Shown here: piece after piece, positions 22,463 through 31,824 of the stretch
How the letters are laid out: every line of letters begins with the position of its first letter
Position numbering within the stretch: the first letter of the stretch is position 1
Origin: Ascarosepion bandense
Lineage: Eukaryota; Mollusca; Cephalopoda; Sepiida; Sepiidae
NCBI GenBank assembly: GCA_037127315.1
Contig: JBBBDQ010001275.1
Coordinates: 2,436,001-2,500,000 of the forward strand
Direction of reading: 5' to 3'
Length of the DNA: 64,000 nt
The notes under the pieces: model-generated
What the model was told of the DNA's origin: nothing
Databases searched by the model: none
Seen by the model: the letters and a program-made list of their open reading frames with translations, nothing else
Translations under genes and position numbers: made by a program

Positions 22463-23595
22463 CTAAAACAATGACCTTTTATGCAGCAAATGATTTTTCT
22501 GATTGGCCAAGCCAGACACAGTGTAGAGGATTTTTAGGTCCTTTATGATTTATATTATAATTCGTCCAACATACGATTCAAGAAAAATAAAGACAACAAC
22601 TCCAATTTGTAACCAAGAAATTAAAATATATTGAATAGACAAACAAAGCATGTAATAGTAGTATACATAGAGTAGGAGGAAAAAAGTATCCCCCTTTAAC
22701 TGTTTTTTGACCAAAATCAATTAAATGAAGAAAGTTTTTCTTGTGCTGAAAAGGTTTGTTATAATTGTTAGAAAGATTTTCATGTAAGAATAAATAACAT
22801 GAAGAATACAATTATTTTGAATGTAATTGAGAGTAAAACAATTTTTGGTCAAGAGTTCAAAAGTTCTTGGTGAAAATGTTCAGACAGAAGACAAAGTTGT
22901 GTGTGTGCGTTAGGTAAAGTATGAGTAGAGAGACTTACATGGAGTCCTTTAGCCAGCCTGTTGGTCTACAGTATTTAGTTAGCCTTCCCACATAAGGTAA
23001 CATGTGACACAAGGTCATTTTTATATTGGTTTTCCGGGCCCCCTGTTGGTCTACTGCTTAACTTGCGAAAAGTAGCCAAATATGTACTAGTACAGCAGCT
23101 CCAGGACGAAGCGCGGGAAAAACTTTGTTTACATAAAAAAATATGTGATTGGCTAAAAATTAACCAATCACCACACACATATGAAAGAGCTGCTTCAGAG
23201 TCAAAAGATTAAAGGCGACTGCGATTGCTAAATTGTCCTATACAAGAACCGTAGTGATTTATTACCCAATCGCAGATGAGTAAATGACATGGACCAAATG
23301 TGGGTAAGAAAAACATAGCAACGGCTATAACGGAAGGAAGAAAATTAACTTCTGATACCCGTCGTAACAGTTTTTCTTGTGCTAACAATTCTCTGTAAGT
23401 TTTCTTTGGCAGACGATTTTTTTTTTCTCTTTAGTTACATAAATTTACAGTTATACTTATTACTACAAAGCACAAACGTGGCCCTTTTATTGTTTGTTCA
23501 ACCTTCTTCCAAATGTGGTAGGCTCATTTACGTTTGTTTGACACAAGGCCATTTCGCAAGGATAGCCGACGCTCCCTGCACGTGCACTAGAAATT
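22463..23595. other. No gene recognised; weak dispersed similarity at 23480-23595
   Basis: The segment around 23500-23590 (CTTCCAAATGTGG, then GACACAAGG, then GACGCTCCCTGCA) resembles 49890-49975, just upstream of a Gypsy reverse transcriptase. It may be a Gypsy linker fragment. At 23140-23172 a pair of inverted CCAAT-like boxes (GATTGGC, AACCAATCA) is visible without a linked gene. Confidence 0.4.
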
Positions 23596-23895
23596 TCAAC
23601 TGATTCTTCCTGACGTTTCCTTTTTGCTTCCATTATCTCCAAAATGTCGTTGTTTACATGTTAGGCCCATGGTATATACTCCAGTCCAAACAACATAATT
23701 TTGTAGAACTGCATTTCTTTTGCTTCGAGTCTGTTCTTCATCTTTGAGATTGTCCAGCATTCGCTGCCATACAGAAGGACAAATATTTACATAACCGTTC
23801 AATACTCTTTTCTTTGTTTCAAACGAAATTTTCTTCTTGTCTCTTAAAATATTAAATAATCTGCTTAGCTTTGGAATGCGTTTTTGAACCATCAT
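23596..23895 (-). pseudogene. RTE-like LINE internal fragment
   Basis: The minus-strand frame begins with KLSRLFNILRDKKKISFETKKRVLNGYV. It aligns with the segment KMSKILTHRKISIETKKRVPDCYV of the better copy at 53816-54395. After about 45 residues it shifts frame, though the nucleotide sequence still parallels the LINE (LDN, later a piece like DNGSKKETSGR for the E-ME(A)KRK block). The fragment lacks the reverse-transcriptase core and the 3' end. Confidence 0.7.
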
Positions 23896-24057
23896 TCTAT
23901 CTTCCTACCTACTTTTTGTAATGTTAAAAATGTCCCGAAGTTATGAAGTGACACGACGTTTTTTTTAAGAATATCAATAAAAAAAAAAGACAACGTATTT
24001 CGTAGACACGGTCCCTAAAATACAAAAATTAAACAAAACAAAATGAGGGTAACTTAC

Positions 24058-24130
24058 CCTGAGTTCTTTTTCAAATCGTTCGATCTTGTCCAAAGAGTTG
24101 TGCTTGAAATCAATACCTATTGGCATCGTA
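24058..24130 (-). CDS. Candidate first coding exon of an unidentified host gene
   Basis: On the minus strand, a pyrimidine-rich acceptor (GGTTTCTTTTTCTTAG) precedes a 73-bp segment ending in the strong donor CAGG/GTAAGT. The segment contains ATG four bases in. From there 23 codons are open to the donor: MPIGIDFKHNSLDKIERFEK and then ELR, phase 0. Composition is charged and protein-like and codon use is less AT-biased than the surroundings. Promoter-like motifs lie 400-500 bp upstream (24525-24575). I do not recognise the protein. The next exon is not evident; the region downstream holds an RTE fragment at 23596-23895 that may lie in an intron. This could still be chance. Confidence 0.4.
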
Positions 24131-24312
24131 CTAAGAAAAAGAAACCAACAACAACAACGACACTTACTTTTTGTTTTGTTTTTTTTTATGAGTATAATGA
24201 GAAAAACGGGAAAGTTTTCTCATATAATAGACTTTTTAAAAATATATTAAAATAGTGACAACCAGAGCTGTTTCGTTCGTCTTTAAAAATAAATGTGTGG
24301 TTGTTGTTGTAA

Positions 24313-24434
24313 ACTCATTCGTTGCCAAGAAAGAAGTATCCATCTTCCAACCGGATCCAGATCTGGTCGTTATGGCCATCAAGTTCGAACTTGTCCGTTT
24401 TGCTTTCGACTAGATTATTTGGCAGAACAGCTGT
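24313..24434 (-). CDS. Candidate coding exon ending in a stop, unidentified
   Basis: On the minus strand, TTTTTTTTCTGTTCTTTATTGTATACAG gives a plausible branch/pyrimidine/AG acceptor. The following frame reads VLPNNLVESKTDKFELDGHN and then DQIWIRLEDGYFFLGNE before TGA. The residue mix (alternating hydrophobic and acidic) looks like real protein and unlike the surrounding AT-rich noise. It lies between the promoter-like motifs and the exon at 24058. A frame that would splice into that exon is also possible, but its donor would be weak. I cannot assign a family. Treat it as a hypothesis. Confidence 0.3.
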
Positions 24435-24514
24435 ATACAATAAAGAACAGAAAAAAAAACGAATTTCTCTATATTTTTGCGCGATAAAAATGACATACAA
24501 CTGCAGATTTTTTA

Positions 24515-24580
24515 ACTAAACCGGAAGACGAAATAGCCTCGATTTTAATTTTGAATCTAGTAATAATGGCGGCGGAGTAA
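24515..24580 (-). promoter_or_regulatory. Possible housekeeping-type promoter
   Basis: On the minus strand, CTCCGCCGCCATTATT (YY1-like CCGCCATNTT) is followed by GTCTTCCGG (reverse of the ETS-type CCGGAAG). Both often sit near transcription starts of ubiquitously expressed animal genes. They lie just upstream of the candidate exons at 24313 and 24058. Local GC content is above the neighbourhood. Confidence 0.35.
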
Positions 24581-24831
24581 AAATCCTAACCAAGCAGTGA
24601 CACCATAAAAAGGCAAATCACGTTTTAAGAGAATACTCAGATAGAAGAAGCAGTTTTGAATGGTGCGTTTGACGAGTTGTCGGCTGAATTATTGTATCGT
24701 TAGAGTTCAATATGTTAGGACTACCGTAGTAATTTATATTACGAATATAACACTTCACTTTTTTGTAAACATTTCATTTCAACTTTTACTTGTATTAACT
24801 TTTCAGAAAGAAACTTCGATCTTAATATGTA

Positions 24832-24984
24832 CAGTATAACCCGGGTATAAGAGAAACCCGTATTTAAGATAGATTTTTCTGGTCCCAAATTAGAGCCTGT
24901 GGTAATGTATATAAAATAGGCCAAAACCCGGATATAAGAGAACTCACCCGGTTCGGACAACTCTCTTATATCCGGGTTACACTT
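24832..24984. mobile_element. MITE with pogo/Tc1-like ends, 153 bp
   Basis: The ends are CAGTATAACCCGGGTATAAG and CTCTTATATCCGGGTTACACTT, inverted relative to one another. TA lies immediately outside both (24830-24831 and 24985-24986), the target dinucleotide of the Tc1/mariner/pogo superfamily. No coding capacity. A second copy lies inverted at 25144. Confidence 0.72.
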
Positions 24985-25143
24985 TATATGAATTTATGTT
25001 TCTGCTTGAGAAACAACGTGGAAAAGAAGATTATTAAATATTCTCTATTTGAATTTAATTGTAGTCAGTCTTCTCTTCTTAGTGAAAGGAAGTAAGGCTT
25101 GAATAAAAAAGAAAACACATTGGAAGCAGAATTTAGTGTACAA

Positions 25144-25288
25144 CAGTGTAACCCTGATATAAGAGAGTTGTCGGGACCTGATGAAAGTTATCTTACATCC
25201 GGGTTTGGTCTATTTTATATACATTACCACAGGCTCTAATTTGGAACCAGATAAGATCGCTCTTATATCCGGGTTTCTCTTATATCCT
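25144..25288. mobile_element. Second copy of the same MITE, inverted, right end damaged
   Basis: It begins CAGTGTAACCCTGATATAAG. Its interior (GGTCTATTTTATATACATTACCACAGGCTC) is the reverse complement of the first copy. The right end is CTTATATCCGGGTTTCTCTT rather than a clean terminal repeat. Confidence 0.68.
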
Positions 25289-25599
25289 ATAATCATTTTT
25301 TATTTAATGGTCACAAACCATATCCATAAAAAACTTAAAAAGTATGCACATAAAACTAGCAATTAAATTTTCACTTTTCAGTAACATTTAAATTTAATTC
25401 ATAAATATATTATATTATTTAAGATATTTTGAGTTAAATATTAACTAGAAATGCACTACCTGTGATACAGAGAACTTTTCACCTTTAACAAAAGATTTTA
25501 TATAGAAAAACAGGACTTAAATTTTACTGCTCTCCAGAAATAAAGTTTTCATGTGGACGTAAAAGGTGGTTAGTGATTAGTGTGGCACAATCGTCAAAA

Positions 25600-25990
25600 T
25601 GAGTATTGCTTCTTTTACCGCCTGGGCACTTGGATGTGGTGTTAGCAAGCTAGTCTACCTAGATCATTTTACAACTGAGTAGCGAGTTTGATTCTCACTA
25701 TGTGCCCCGTACTTTCGGCCTCATCTAAGCTGTGTTTAGAAAATGACCACTTGATCACTTCACAGCCTTTTGGCTGGAAAGACATGACTAGCTAAGAACA
25801 GCTATGACCATCTAAGACAATCTTAGTACCTGGTCATATGTGGGAGCTGAATAAATTTTGACCAGCTACCTGAATGTACACACTCAAGTCCCCACATTAA
25901 AAACCGACCTTGTACCACAACTCACTTCAGTGGGGGGGCTGGGTAAATACATTGTTTCTTTTACCACCTGAAGATTGTACAAAAGTATAC
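25600..25990 (+). repeat. Possible tRNA-derived SINE of another family
   Basis: GGTGTTAGCAAGCTAGTCTACC, then ACTGAGTAGCGAGTTTGATTCTCAC, resembles a tRNA-like head with a B-box GAGTTTGATTC. A unique body follows (GTGCCCCGTACTTTCGGCC...CTTTTGGCTGGAAAG). A CTTCTTTTACCGCCTG word and its variant TTCTTTTACCACCTG flank the region (25609, 25957). Only one copy is seen, so family status is unproven. Confidence 0.4.
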
Positions 25991-26295
25991 ATTAACCACC
26001 TGACATCCATGTGAAACTTTTAGTTGCGGACAGCAGTAAAATGTAGGCTTACTACTGTTTTTCTATATATATGTTATGTTTAATTTTTTACCAATGTATT
26101 TATTTTCTTACCAATGTATTTATTTTTTATCAGTTTATTTATTTTTTTATATGTAAATGGACTGCACCAATATCTTTTTAGTAAGCTATATAATTATTAC
26201 AACCGTCAGTTGTTAATTTGTGCCTCAAGATTGTTATGTGCCTGAAACTCTGAATGGTAAAGAACAGATGTATATCTATTTTTAGCATATATGTA

Positions 26296-26323
26296 TGTAT
26301 ATATATATATATATATATATATA
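26296..26323. repeat. (TA)n microsatellite
   Basis: Alternating TA of about 28 bp, next to the hammerhead-bearing repeat. Confidence 0.9.
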
Positions 26324-26360
26324 CTGTAATAGTTGTTACAATGGTTTATAAATTCACAGT

Positions 26361-26428
26361 ATCACTACACAAAAATTTTTGTGTTTCGAAGCTAGCCCTG
26401 TATCAGGGCTGCTTCTTCTTCAGGTGAT
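26361..26428 (-). ncRNA. Hammerhead ribozyme motif (type I arrangement)
   Basis: On the minus strand all three helices and the core can be drawn. Stem I is ATCAC (26424-26428) pairing with GTGAT (26361-26365). The core CTGAAGA is at 26417-26423. Stem II has two parts: GAAGC/GCTTC (26411-26415 and 26388-26392) and AGCCCTG/CAGGGCT around an ATA loop. GAAA is at 26384-26387. Stem III is CACAAAAA/TTTTTGTG, followed by TA before stem I, which gives a GTA cleavage site. One extra A lies between CTGAAGA and stem II. Hammerheads of this kind are known from Penelope-like elements and retrozymes. Activity is not shown here; the extra A is the main caveat. Confidence 0.72.
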
Positions 26429-26705
26429 TTAGTTGATATGAGAATTATCTAGTTGAAAAGACCGTTTATTTGTGTTGGATTTGTTTTTTTACGTGTTAGT
26501 GGGGTTGGTCTGTAATTTGAATTCTGTTGACCTTTTTAGCGTCTTAGGGTTAAGTGTTTGTTGGTGGCTAAGTTTAGGATAGATTTTCCTATTTATCTTG
26601 TGTGGGTGTAGGCTGCTGGTTTGGTTTAGGGGTTGGTAGGTGTTGTTTTGTTTTGGGGTTGGTTGCTTCTTACTTTAATTTTGGTTATTTTGTATTGAGG
26701 TGTGT
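26429..26705 (-). other. Repeat body flanking the hammerhead; no gene recognised
   Basis: This G/T-rich plus strand (C/A-rich minus) lies upstream of the ribozyme on the ribozyme strand. Its composition differs sharply from the neighbourhood, and it ends at another (TA)n (26708-26732). It probably belongs to the same retroelement, but no reverse-transcriptase or endonuclease motif is visible. Confidence 0.35.
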
Positions 26706-27060
26706 GCTATATATATATATATATATATATATTGTATCGAGGTAGCAGATCATTTTCTCAAAATATATTGTTAAATATAACAGACAATGTCTATTATGTT
26801 TAATCATGAGTTCTTCTAAACATTGAAATTAAAGCCAAAATACAATATATATATATATATATTTTTTTTTCTAAACATATACTATTAAATATAAGAGACA
26901 ATGAATGTCTATTATATTTAATCATGAGCCATTCTAAACATCGTATTTTGGCTTTAATTTCACTTGAAAATAAAGACAAAAATTCTCCAACATTTGGATA
27001 ATTTTTTATTAATTTGTTTCTAAGCTTTCGGCTCACATGACCCATCTTCAGATTAAGATG
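26706..27060. repeat. Rearranged duplicated repeat with a hammerhead-like segment
   Basis: AAATATAACAGACAATGTCTATTATG at 26775 recurs at 26886 (AAATATAAGAGACAATG...). The segments TTGAAATTAAAGCCAAAATAC and GTATTTTGGCTTTAATTTC are in opposite orientation, so part was inverted. At about 27026-27053 (minus) CTGAAGA, T, GGGTC/GAGCC, GAAA forms a hammerhead-like core with one mismatch in stem II. (TA)n tracts lie at 26708-26732 and 26845-26863. Confidence 0.55.
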
Positions 27061-27116
27061 GTAATACAGTAACATCCACCATTACCGACGATTTTATTTT
27101 AATAAATCAGAACTAT

Positions 27117-27227
27117 GGGCCTATTTCAGGCAAACCATCATCAGCTTTCGTCTTTATTGTACAAAAGATTTTACACTTTTGTGCAATTAAGACAGAAGCT
27201 GATGATGGGTCGCCTGAAATAGGCCTA
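27117..27227. repeat. Imperfect 51-bp-arm hairpin
   Basis: Arms 27117-27167 and 27177-27227 are inverted copies (by eye about 43 of 51 positions), separated by about 9 bp. The outer part GGCCTATTTCAGGC / GCCTGAAATAGGCC is perfect. Both arms contain CTGATGATGG...CCTGAAAT, faintly like a hammerhead core. Confidence 0.75.
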
Positions 27228-27272
27228 CACTTCTAATTTACCATAAAATAACCTGTCTGCCTTCATTTTTCT

Positions 27273-27275
<3 letters not shown>

Positions 27276-27321
<46 letters not shown>
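27276..27321. repeat. (TG)n microsatellite
   Basis: About 44 bp of alternating TG. Confidence 0.95.
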
Positions 27322-27323
<2 letters not shown>

Positions 27324-27439
27324 ATGACCTATTAGTCATAGGAGCACCACATGTACTGCAGCTGTAGTAGAAGAAATGGTGTTACTTTGGGCACAACATC
27401 CTGACAGAGTCCAACCATCTCCAGGCTGGTTTGAATTTC

Positions 27440-27615
27440 AAGTTTTCTTTCTCCTCGACCGGTTGCCACCCAAGGTTATAGAACCTAGTCTATCCTCTCT
27501 ATTTACCCATAGCTGGGAGAGAAGACATAGATTCATACCCTTCCCAAGGGTATTAGCACATAAGTGAATTTAATGGATTTGACTGGAGTTTGAACTCAGC
27601 TCTCCATTCCTCAAT
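27440..27615 (-). repeat. tRNA-headed SINE, partial and diverged
   Basis: CGGTTGCCACCCAAGGTTATAG, then ACCCTTCCCAAGGGTATT, then GGAGTTTGAACTCAGCTCTCC matches the body and B-box part of the SINE family. The 3' hairpin and tail are replaced by unrelated sequence to the left. Confidence 0.75.
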
Positions 27616-27839
27616 CCAAGTTTGTAATGTTTTTATTGGAATTTCAATGACATTACTTAGATATTTGTACACAGATTTGTTCAACTGAAACTGCATCTCT
27701 ACCCTTTTATTCCACTACTTTTTCTCATCTTTGAGGCAGCTTCATGATTCTACCCTCCTAGAACTTGGCATCATTCTGAGGAATGAACTGGTCTTATAGG
27801 TTTTACTGCCTTTTATAGAATTGGAGCACTTCCTTTTTT

Positions 27840-28000
27840 AAATCATTTCTACTCAACCAAGCCTATAAAGCCACTAAGATGCAAGGGGTTACTGAGTGTG
27901 AGAGAATACAAAAAAAAGAAAATATCATGACAGAAAGATGACGATAAGAGAACAGAAATTAAGAAGACAGAAGATAATGATTGTCTCTTATCTTTGTAGT
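27840..28000 (-). repeat. LINE 3'-UTR fragment
   Basis: CAACCAAGCCTATAAAGCCACTAAGATGCAAGG, then GATGACGATAAGAGAACAG, matches the 3' end of the LINE family at 29655 and 46590. No coding part is left. Confidence 0.55.
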
Positions 28001-28170
28001 GAACAAAACAAATTCAACATTCAAATCTGACTCATTGATTTTGTTTGTAAAAAAAAGTTTTTAAAAAAATTGAATTTTCTGGAATGTACAAACTTCGCAC
28101 ACAAAACTTACCAACTTTCATGCCTTGGTGTGAAATGTTTTTCGACAAATAGCAAATGTGCCTGGGGTCG

Positions 28171-28474
28171 GATGTGCATTGTGGCGCAGTGGATATCAAC
28201 ACGGAACGAGAAATCGGGGTGCTGAGTTTGAATTTCAGTTGAATTATTCATATACACACAAATACCCTTGGGAAAAGGTATTAATCCATCTCTTCCCTCC
28301 AGTTATGGGTTAAATATCAGGACAGATTGGGTTCTATAGCCTTAGCTGGCAACCAATCTACCGCAGAAAGTAACGGCAACCTACTGTGGGATAATCTTCT
28401 GCCCAGTCAGTCATGTCTCTTTCGAGACATGATTGCTCAAGCGTGTATCACATATGGCACTTAACTGACTGACT
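28171..28474 (+). repeat. tRNA-headed SINE, full length
   Basis: A-box-like GTGGCGCAGTGG is at 28181-28192 and B-box-like GAGTTTGAATTT at 28224-28235. The body carries the usual blocks. The 3' hairpin CATGTCTC (28412-28419) / GAGACATG (28424-28431) is perfect with loop TTTC. It ends in ACTGACTGAC. Confidence 0.9.
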
Positions 28475-29053
28475 TAGCAAACTAGGAAACATAAAAAAAA
28501 AAAAATTCAAATAATCTTTAATCATAAAAAAAGATAAATAAATACCAAATTCTTTTTACAGACCCTTTTCGCTAGCCAACGTGAATTTTGTTTATCAACC
28601 AATGGGAAGCCCAGAATAAAACCGAGGTGTGAATTCCCAAATGACCTGTTCGGAGCCCCCGAAAATGAAATAAAAGGATGACACAAGAAAACAATCAACA
28701 GTAGAGAAAATACGAGCATAATTAACACATCCCTTGACAAACATCAAGCGATCTTATTATGGTTGCCTCTCTCCTTCTGTCTCATCTTTTTCTTCACTGT
28801 TCACCAAGCTACTTTCTAACTGACCAGTACTCAAAGGACTGAATGAAGACTTCAAAGACACTCCTAACAAACAAATACTCACACATACATACGCACAAAC
28901 TCTTTTCAGCAATTGCTACTATGAACATTTTAATGACCTTTGTGCCAACCAAAAGATATTACTTTTATTTGTAAAATAAACCTTAATTGATATATATATA
29001 TATAAAAATGTTGTTTCTATATACAATTTGATTTTCTTGTTTTATACCCCTCT
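28475..29053. other. No gene; dispersed repeat segment at 28560-28625
   Basis: 28567-28620 (GCTAGCCAACGTGAATTTTG, then CAACCAATGGGAAGCCCAGAAT) is the reverse complement of 36165-36212 inside the Gypsy element at 31528. That marks an unclassified dispersed element. The rest is unassigned. Confidence 0.45.
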
Positions 29054-29141
29054 TATAGTGGGCTATCTACTAACAAGGCCAAATCAAACTAATCTGTTTC
29101 AGCACACATATACAAGTCACTATAATGGATAACCCACTATA
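29054..29141. mobile_element. Short MITE-like element, TIR TATAGTGGG
   Basis: The ends TATAGTGGG and CCCACTATA are perfect inverted repeats, with GGCTATCTAC / GGATAACCC next to them. A related 119-bp sequence with the same ends lies at 35626-35744. Superfamily not assigned. Confidence 0.55.
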
Positions 29142-29147
29142 TCTTAT

Positions 29148-29149
<2 letters not shown>

Positions 29150-29194
<45 letters not shown>
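29150..29194. repeat. (TG)n microsatellite
   Basis: About 42 bp of alternating GT abutting the inverted repeat at 29200. Confidence 0.95.
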
Positions 29195-29195
<1 letters not shown>

Positions 29196-29204
29196 TTTTG
29201 TTAA

Positions 29205-29545
29205 AAAAGACTGACAAGAAAAATTTTATTAATTTTTTATTTACTTTTCCAGTATTATTACATGTTTCCTTTTTGTTGGAGATATAGAATGTAAAAATAT
29301 TCCATAATTATTAACTTTCCAAACCCTTTCAGCCACTTCATTGGCCATTCTCAAGGATGTTATGTTTTTGATGTTGTTATTAAACATAATATCCTTGAGA
29401 ATGGTCAGTGGAAGTGCTGGAAATCATTAAATATTTTTACATTCCTTATCTCCAGTAAAAACGGAAACATGTAAGAATAGTAAAAAAATTAAATAAAAAA
29501 TAATTAAAATCTTCCTTGTCAGTAGTTTTTAATAAAACATGTTTA
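29205..29545. repeat. Long palindromic (foldback) element, arms about 160 bp
   Basis: The left arm runs from GACTGACAAGAAAAATTTTATT to CATTGGCCATTCTCAAGGAT. The right arm runs from ATCCTTGAGAATGGTCAGTGG to AATCTTCCTTGTCAGT. Most intervening words also pair (ATTACATGTTTCCTTTTTG / GGAAACATGTAAGAAT). The gap between arms is about 25-30 bp. A single arm recurs at 40076-40262. Confidence 0.78.
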
Positions 29546-29654
29546 AAAGAAAGATTGTAGCCCAAATATACATGTGTGTATGTGTGCACATGCATCTTGG
29601 ATAAGTGCTACAGTTTCTATTGAATGAGGTGACTCTTATCACTAGATATTTTTT

Positions 29655-29890
29655 GTTTGTTTTAATCATCTTATTCCCAAGCAAGGCAATAAAGTCACTA
29701 AGATGCAAGAGACTAATGACAGATAGACAATATGAGAAAAAGAAAAATATTATTAAGGAGAGAGTACAATAAAAGAATAGAAATTAAGAAGGCGGGAGAC
29801 AATGATTGTTGTTGCATTTAAATTTATGAAGATCACATTTGACTGGAAAGCAGGGAGCTGGCAGAGAGTTCCATGAGTGAGAAGTACAAG
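29655..29890 (-). repeat. LINE 3' end (Jockey/CR1-like family), minus orientation
   Basis: TTTTAATCATCTTATTCCCAAGCAAGGCAATAAAG at the left is the family's 3' terminus. Toward the right the sequence enters the region encoding the C-terminus (GACTGGAAAGCAGGGAGCTGGCAGAGAG = reverse of the WNSLP..CFP segment). The frame is broken. Confidence 0.68.
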
Positions 29891-30341
29891 ATCTCACTAA
29901 ATTCTCAACAAATACAGCTGAGTTATGAACAACCCTGGGAACTACTTGGGTACATATGACTCCAGTACTTCATAAACTCTGAAATTGTGCAAAGATGTCA
30001 TCTTTCAGATGAAGTTAAAATTACACCTTGTTGTGCAATGAACTTTCATTTCTTAGCACTTTTATTGAATCCAGTAAAATTTTCACAAGTTCACTGGATA
30101 AAAATATTGAGAAATAATGACTGAATTTTGAGTCAGAAAAAAAAATTGTAGTGAGGCAACTAAAGTACTGACTACATTGAAAAATGATACCTGTTATATA
30201 TTTCAATTTATGCATACAAAGCAACAAGAGTTATTTCCCCTTAATGCCCTGAGGAAAAAGCATGTTTCTCAAGTCACCTGCTGATGTAAACATGTTGATG
30301 CCTATTTCTAGAGTCTGATTATTGGTGGAAAACAAGTCAAA

Positions 30342-30377
<36 letters not shown>

Positions 30378-31050
30378 AAGATTCTACCAGTAGAAAAATA
30401 TTGCTAGAAAGTAACACTGTAAAAAATGACAAAGAAAAAGATTTATTTATAAACTTAGAAAGATTTCACAAATTAACAATCATTATTGGAAATTTATTAG
30501 TAGTAGTAGTAATAGCAGTAGTATAATTATTATTAAAAAACCAAGAAAATGATGAGGAAGAAAAATGTTAGAAACCAAAGTCAGCAGCTACATAATTAGA
30601 TCAAAGAAAGAAATATTTGTCAAATTTAATTTGTAAGATACTCAGTACACCACCTAAACTGGGCAAGACAAGAATTTGGCTGACAAAACAAGACAGCTGA
30701 AGACAATATATAAAGAGTTGTACCCAAGAGATAAGGTAAATAAATTACATATCGAAAGGAAGAACAGAAAATGGGTTACTAACAATGAAAATATTACATT
30801 CTCACACATGAAATGACACATTTCTTTTGGTTGGATATTGGTCTGGTCATCTAACAAAGTAATCTCTTTAGTATATAAAAACATTTTGACTAATTCCTGA
30901 CTATTTTTCTTTCAAGATAATTGTTCTTTCAATATATTGTTACTCATAAGCCCAATGAAAATTATTACAACAAAACAATGTTAAGTAATTTTACTGTATG
31001 AGTACAAACTGATTGTAAGAATTTTTTGGGAAATATTAATAGTTTAGTGA
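29891..31050. other. No gene; (TA)n at 30344-30372
   Basis: AT-rich sequence with a (TA)n and a short (AGT)n at 30498-30525. No coding or mobile-element signature recognised. Confidence 0.4.
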
Positions 31051-31363
31051 TCAGTCAGTCAGTTAAGTGCCATACGTGAAACACACTTGGGCGATCATGT
31101 CTCGAAAGAGACATGACTGACTGGACAGAAGATTATCCCGCAGTAGGTTGCCATTGCTTTCTGCAGTAGACTGGTTGCCGACCAAGGCTATAGAACCCAA
31201 TCTGTCCTGTTATTTAACCCATAACTGGAAGGAAGAGACGGATTAATACCTTTTCCCAAGGGTATTTGCGTGTAAGTGAATACAATGGATTCAACTGGAA
31301 TTCGAACTCGGCTCCCCGGCTTCTCGTTCCGAGCCGATATCCACTGTACCACAACGCACATCC
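31051..31363 (-). repeat. tRNA-headed SINE, full length and well preserved
   Basis: The tail CAGTCAGTCAGTTAAGTGCC is at the left, the hairpin ATGTCTC/GAGACAT follows, and the head with GGAATTCGAACTC and CACTGTACCACAACGCACATCC is at the right. Confidence 0.9.
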
Positions 31364-31527
31364 CTTTAGTGATACAAATCTTATTTTTAAACCAATAGAT
31401 GACTTATCTGCACCAAAAAGATATAAGTTCTTTCTATATAGCTACATTGCTAACCCAATTATCAGGTTCATCCAGTATAGCTCTATATTCATCACTAAAA
31501 ATTCCTATTAATATTATTAATATTTAA

Positions 31528-31782
31528 TGTGATAGGGGAGACAACTCTCCTCTAATGATTCATTGACTCTACACAGAGAAAGGGGTAAGTAAGGATAACA
31601 ACATGGCTGCTGGACAATACACCACATGTAGACAGTAATTTGTTATCCAACCCAATCCTGCTGCATCCTGGTCGGTGAGAATAAAGAAACAAATATTGTT
31701 GTGTTTTAAAATGTATTTCAGTGTTTGTTTTTGTTTTTTTGGGGGTTTTTTGTTGTTGTTCCTAATATTTGGAGTTACAACA
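31528..31782 (+). repeat. 5' LTR of the Gypsy element
   Basis: It starts TGTGATAGGGGAGACAACTC and ends GGAGTTACAACA. It shares with the 3' LTR the words TTCATTGACTCTACA, CAATCCTGCTG, ATCCTGGTC and AATATTGTTGTGTTT. It has about 45 bp (around 31588-31630) that the 3' LTR lacks. A possible primer-binding site TGGTAATGATGACG follows at about 31789, tRNA not identified. Confidence 0.85.
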
Positions 31783-31824
31783 AATTTTTGGTAATGATGA
31801 CGAGATAAACAAAAATTCGCAAAA

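Noticed and set aside
22578..22811. 77-codon minus-strand frame with a peptide-like stretch (HLIDFGQKTVKGGYFFPP)
   Set aside because: No splice sites or family match, and the surrounding residues are hydrophobic AT-derived noise.
28181..28236. Functional tRNA gene
   Set aside because: The A- and B-box-like words belong to the head of a SINE present in many copies; no tRNA cloverleaf can be drawn.
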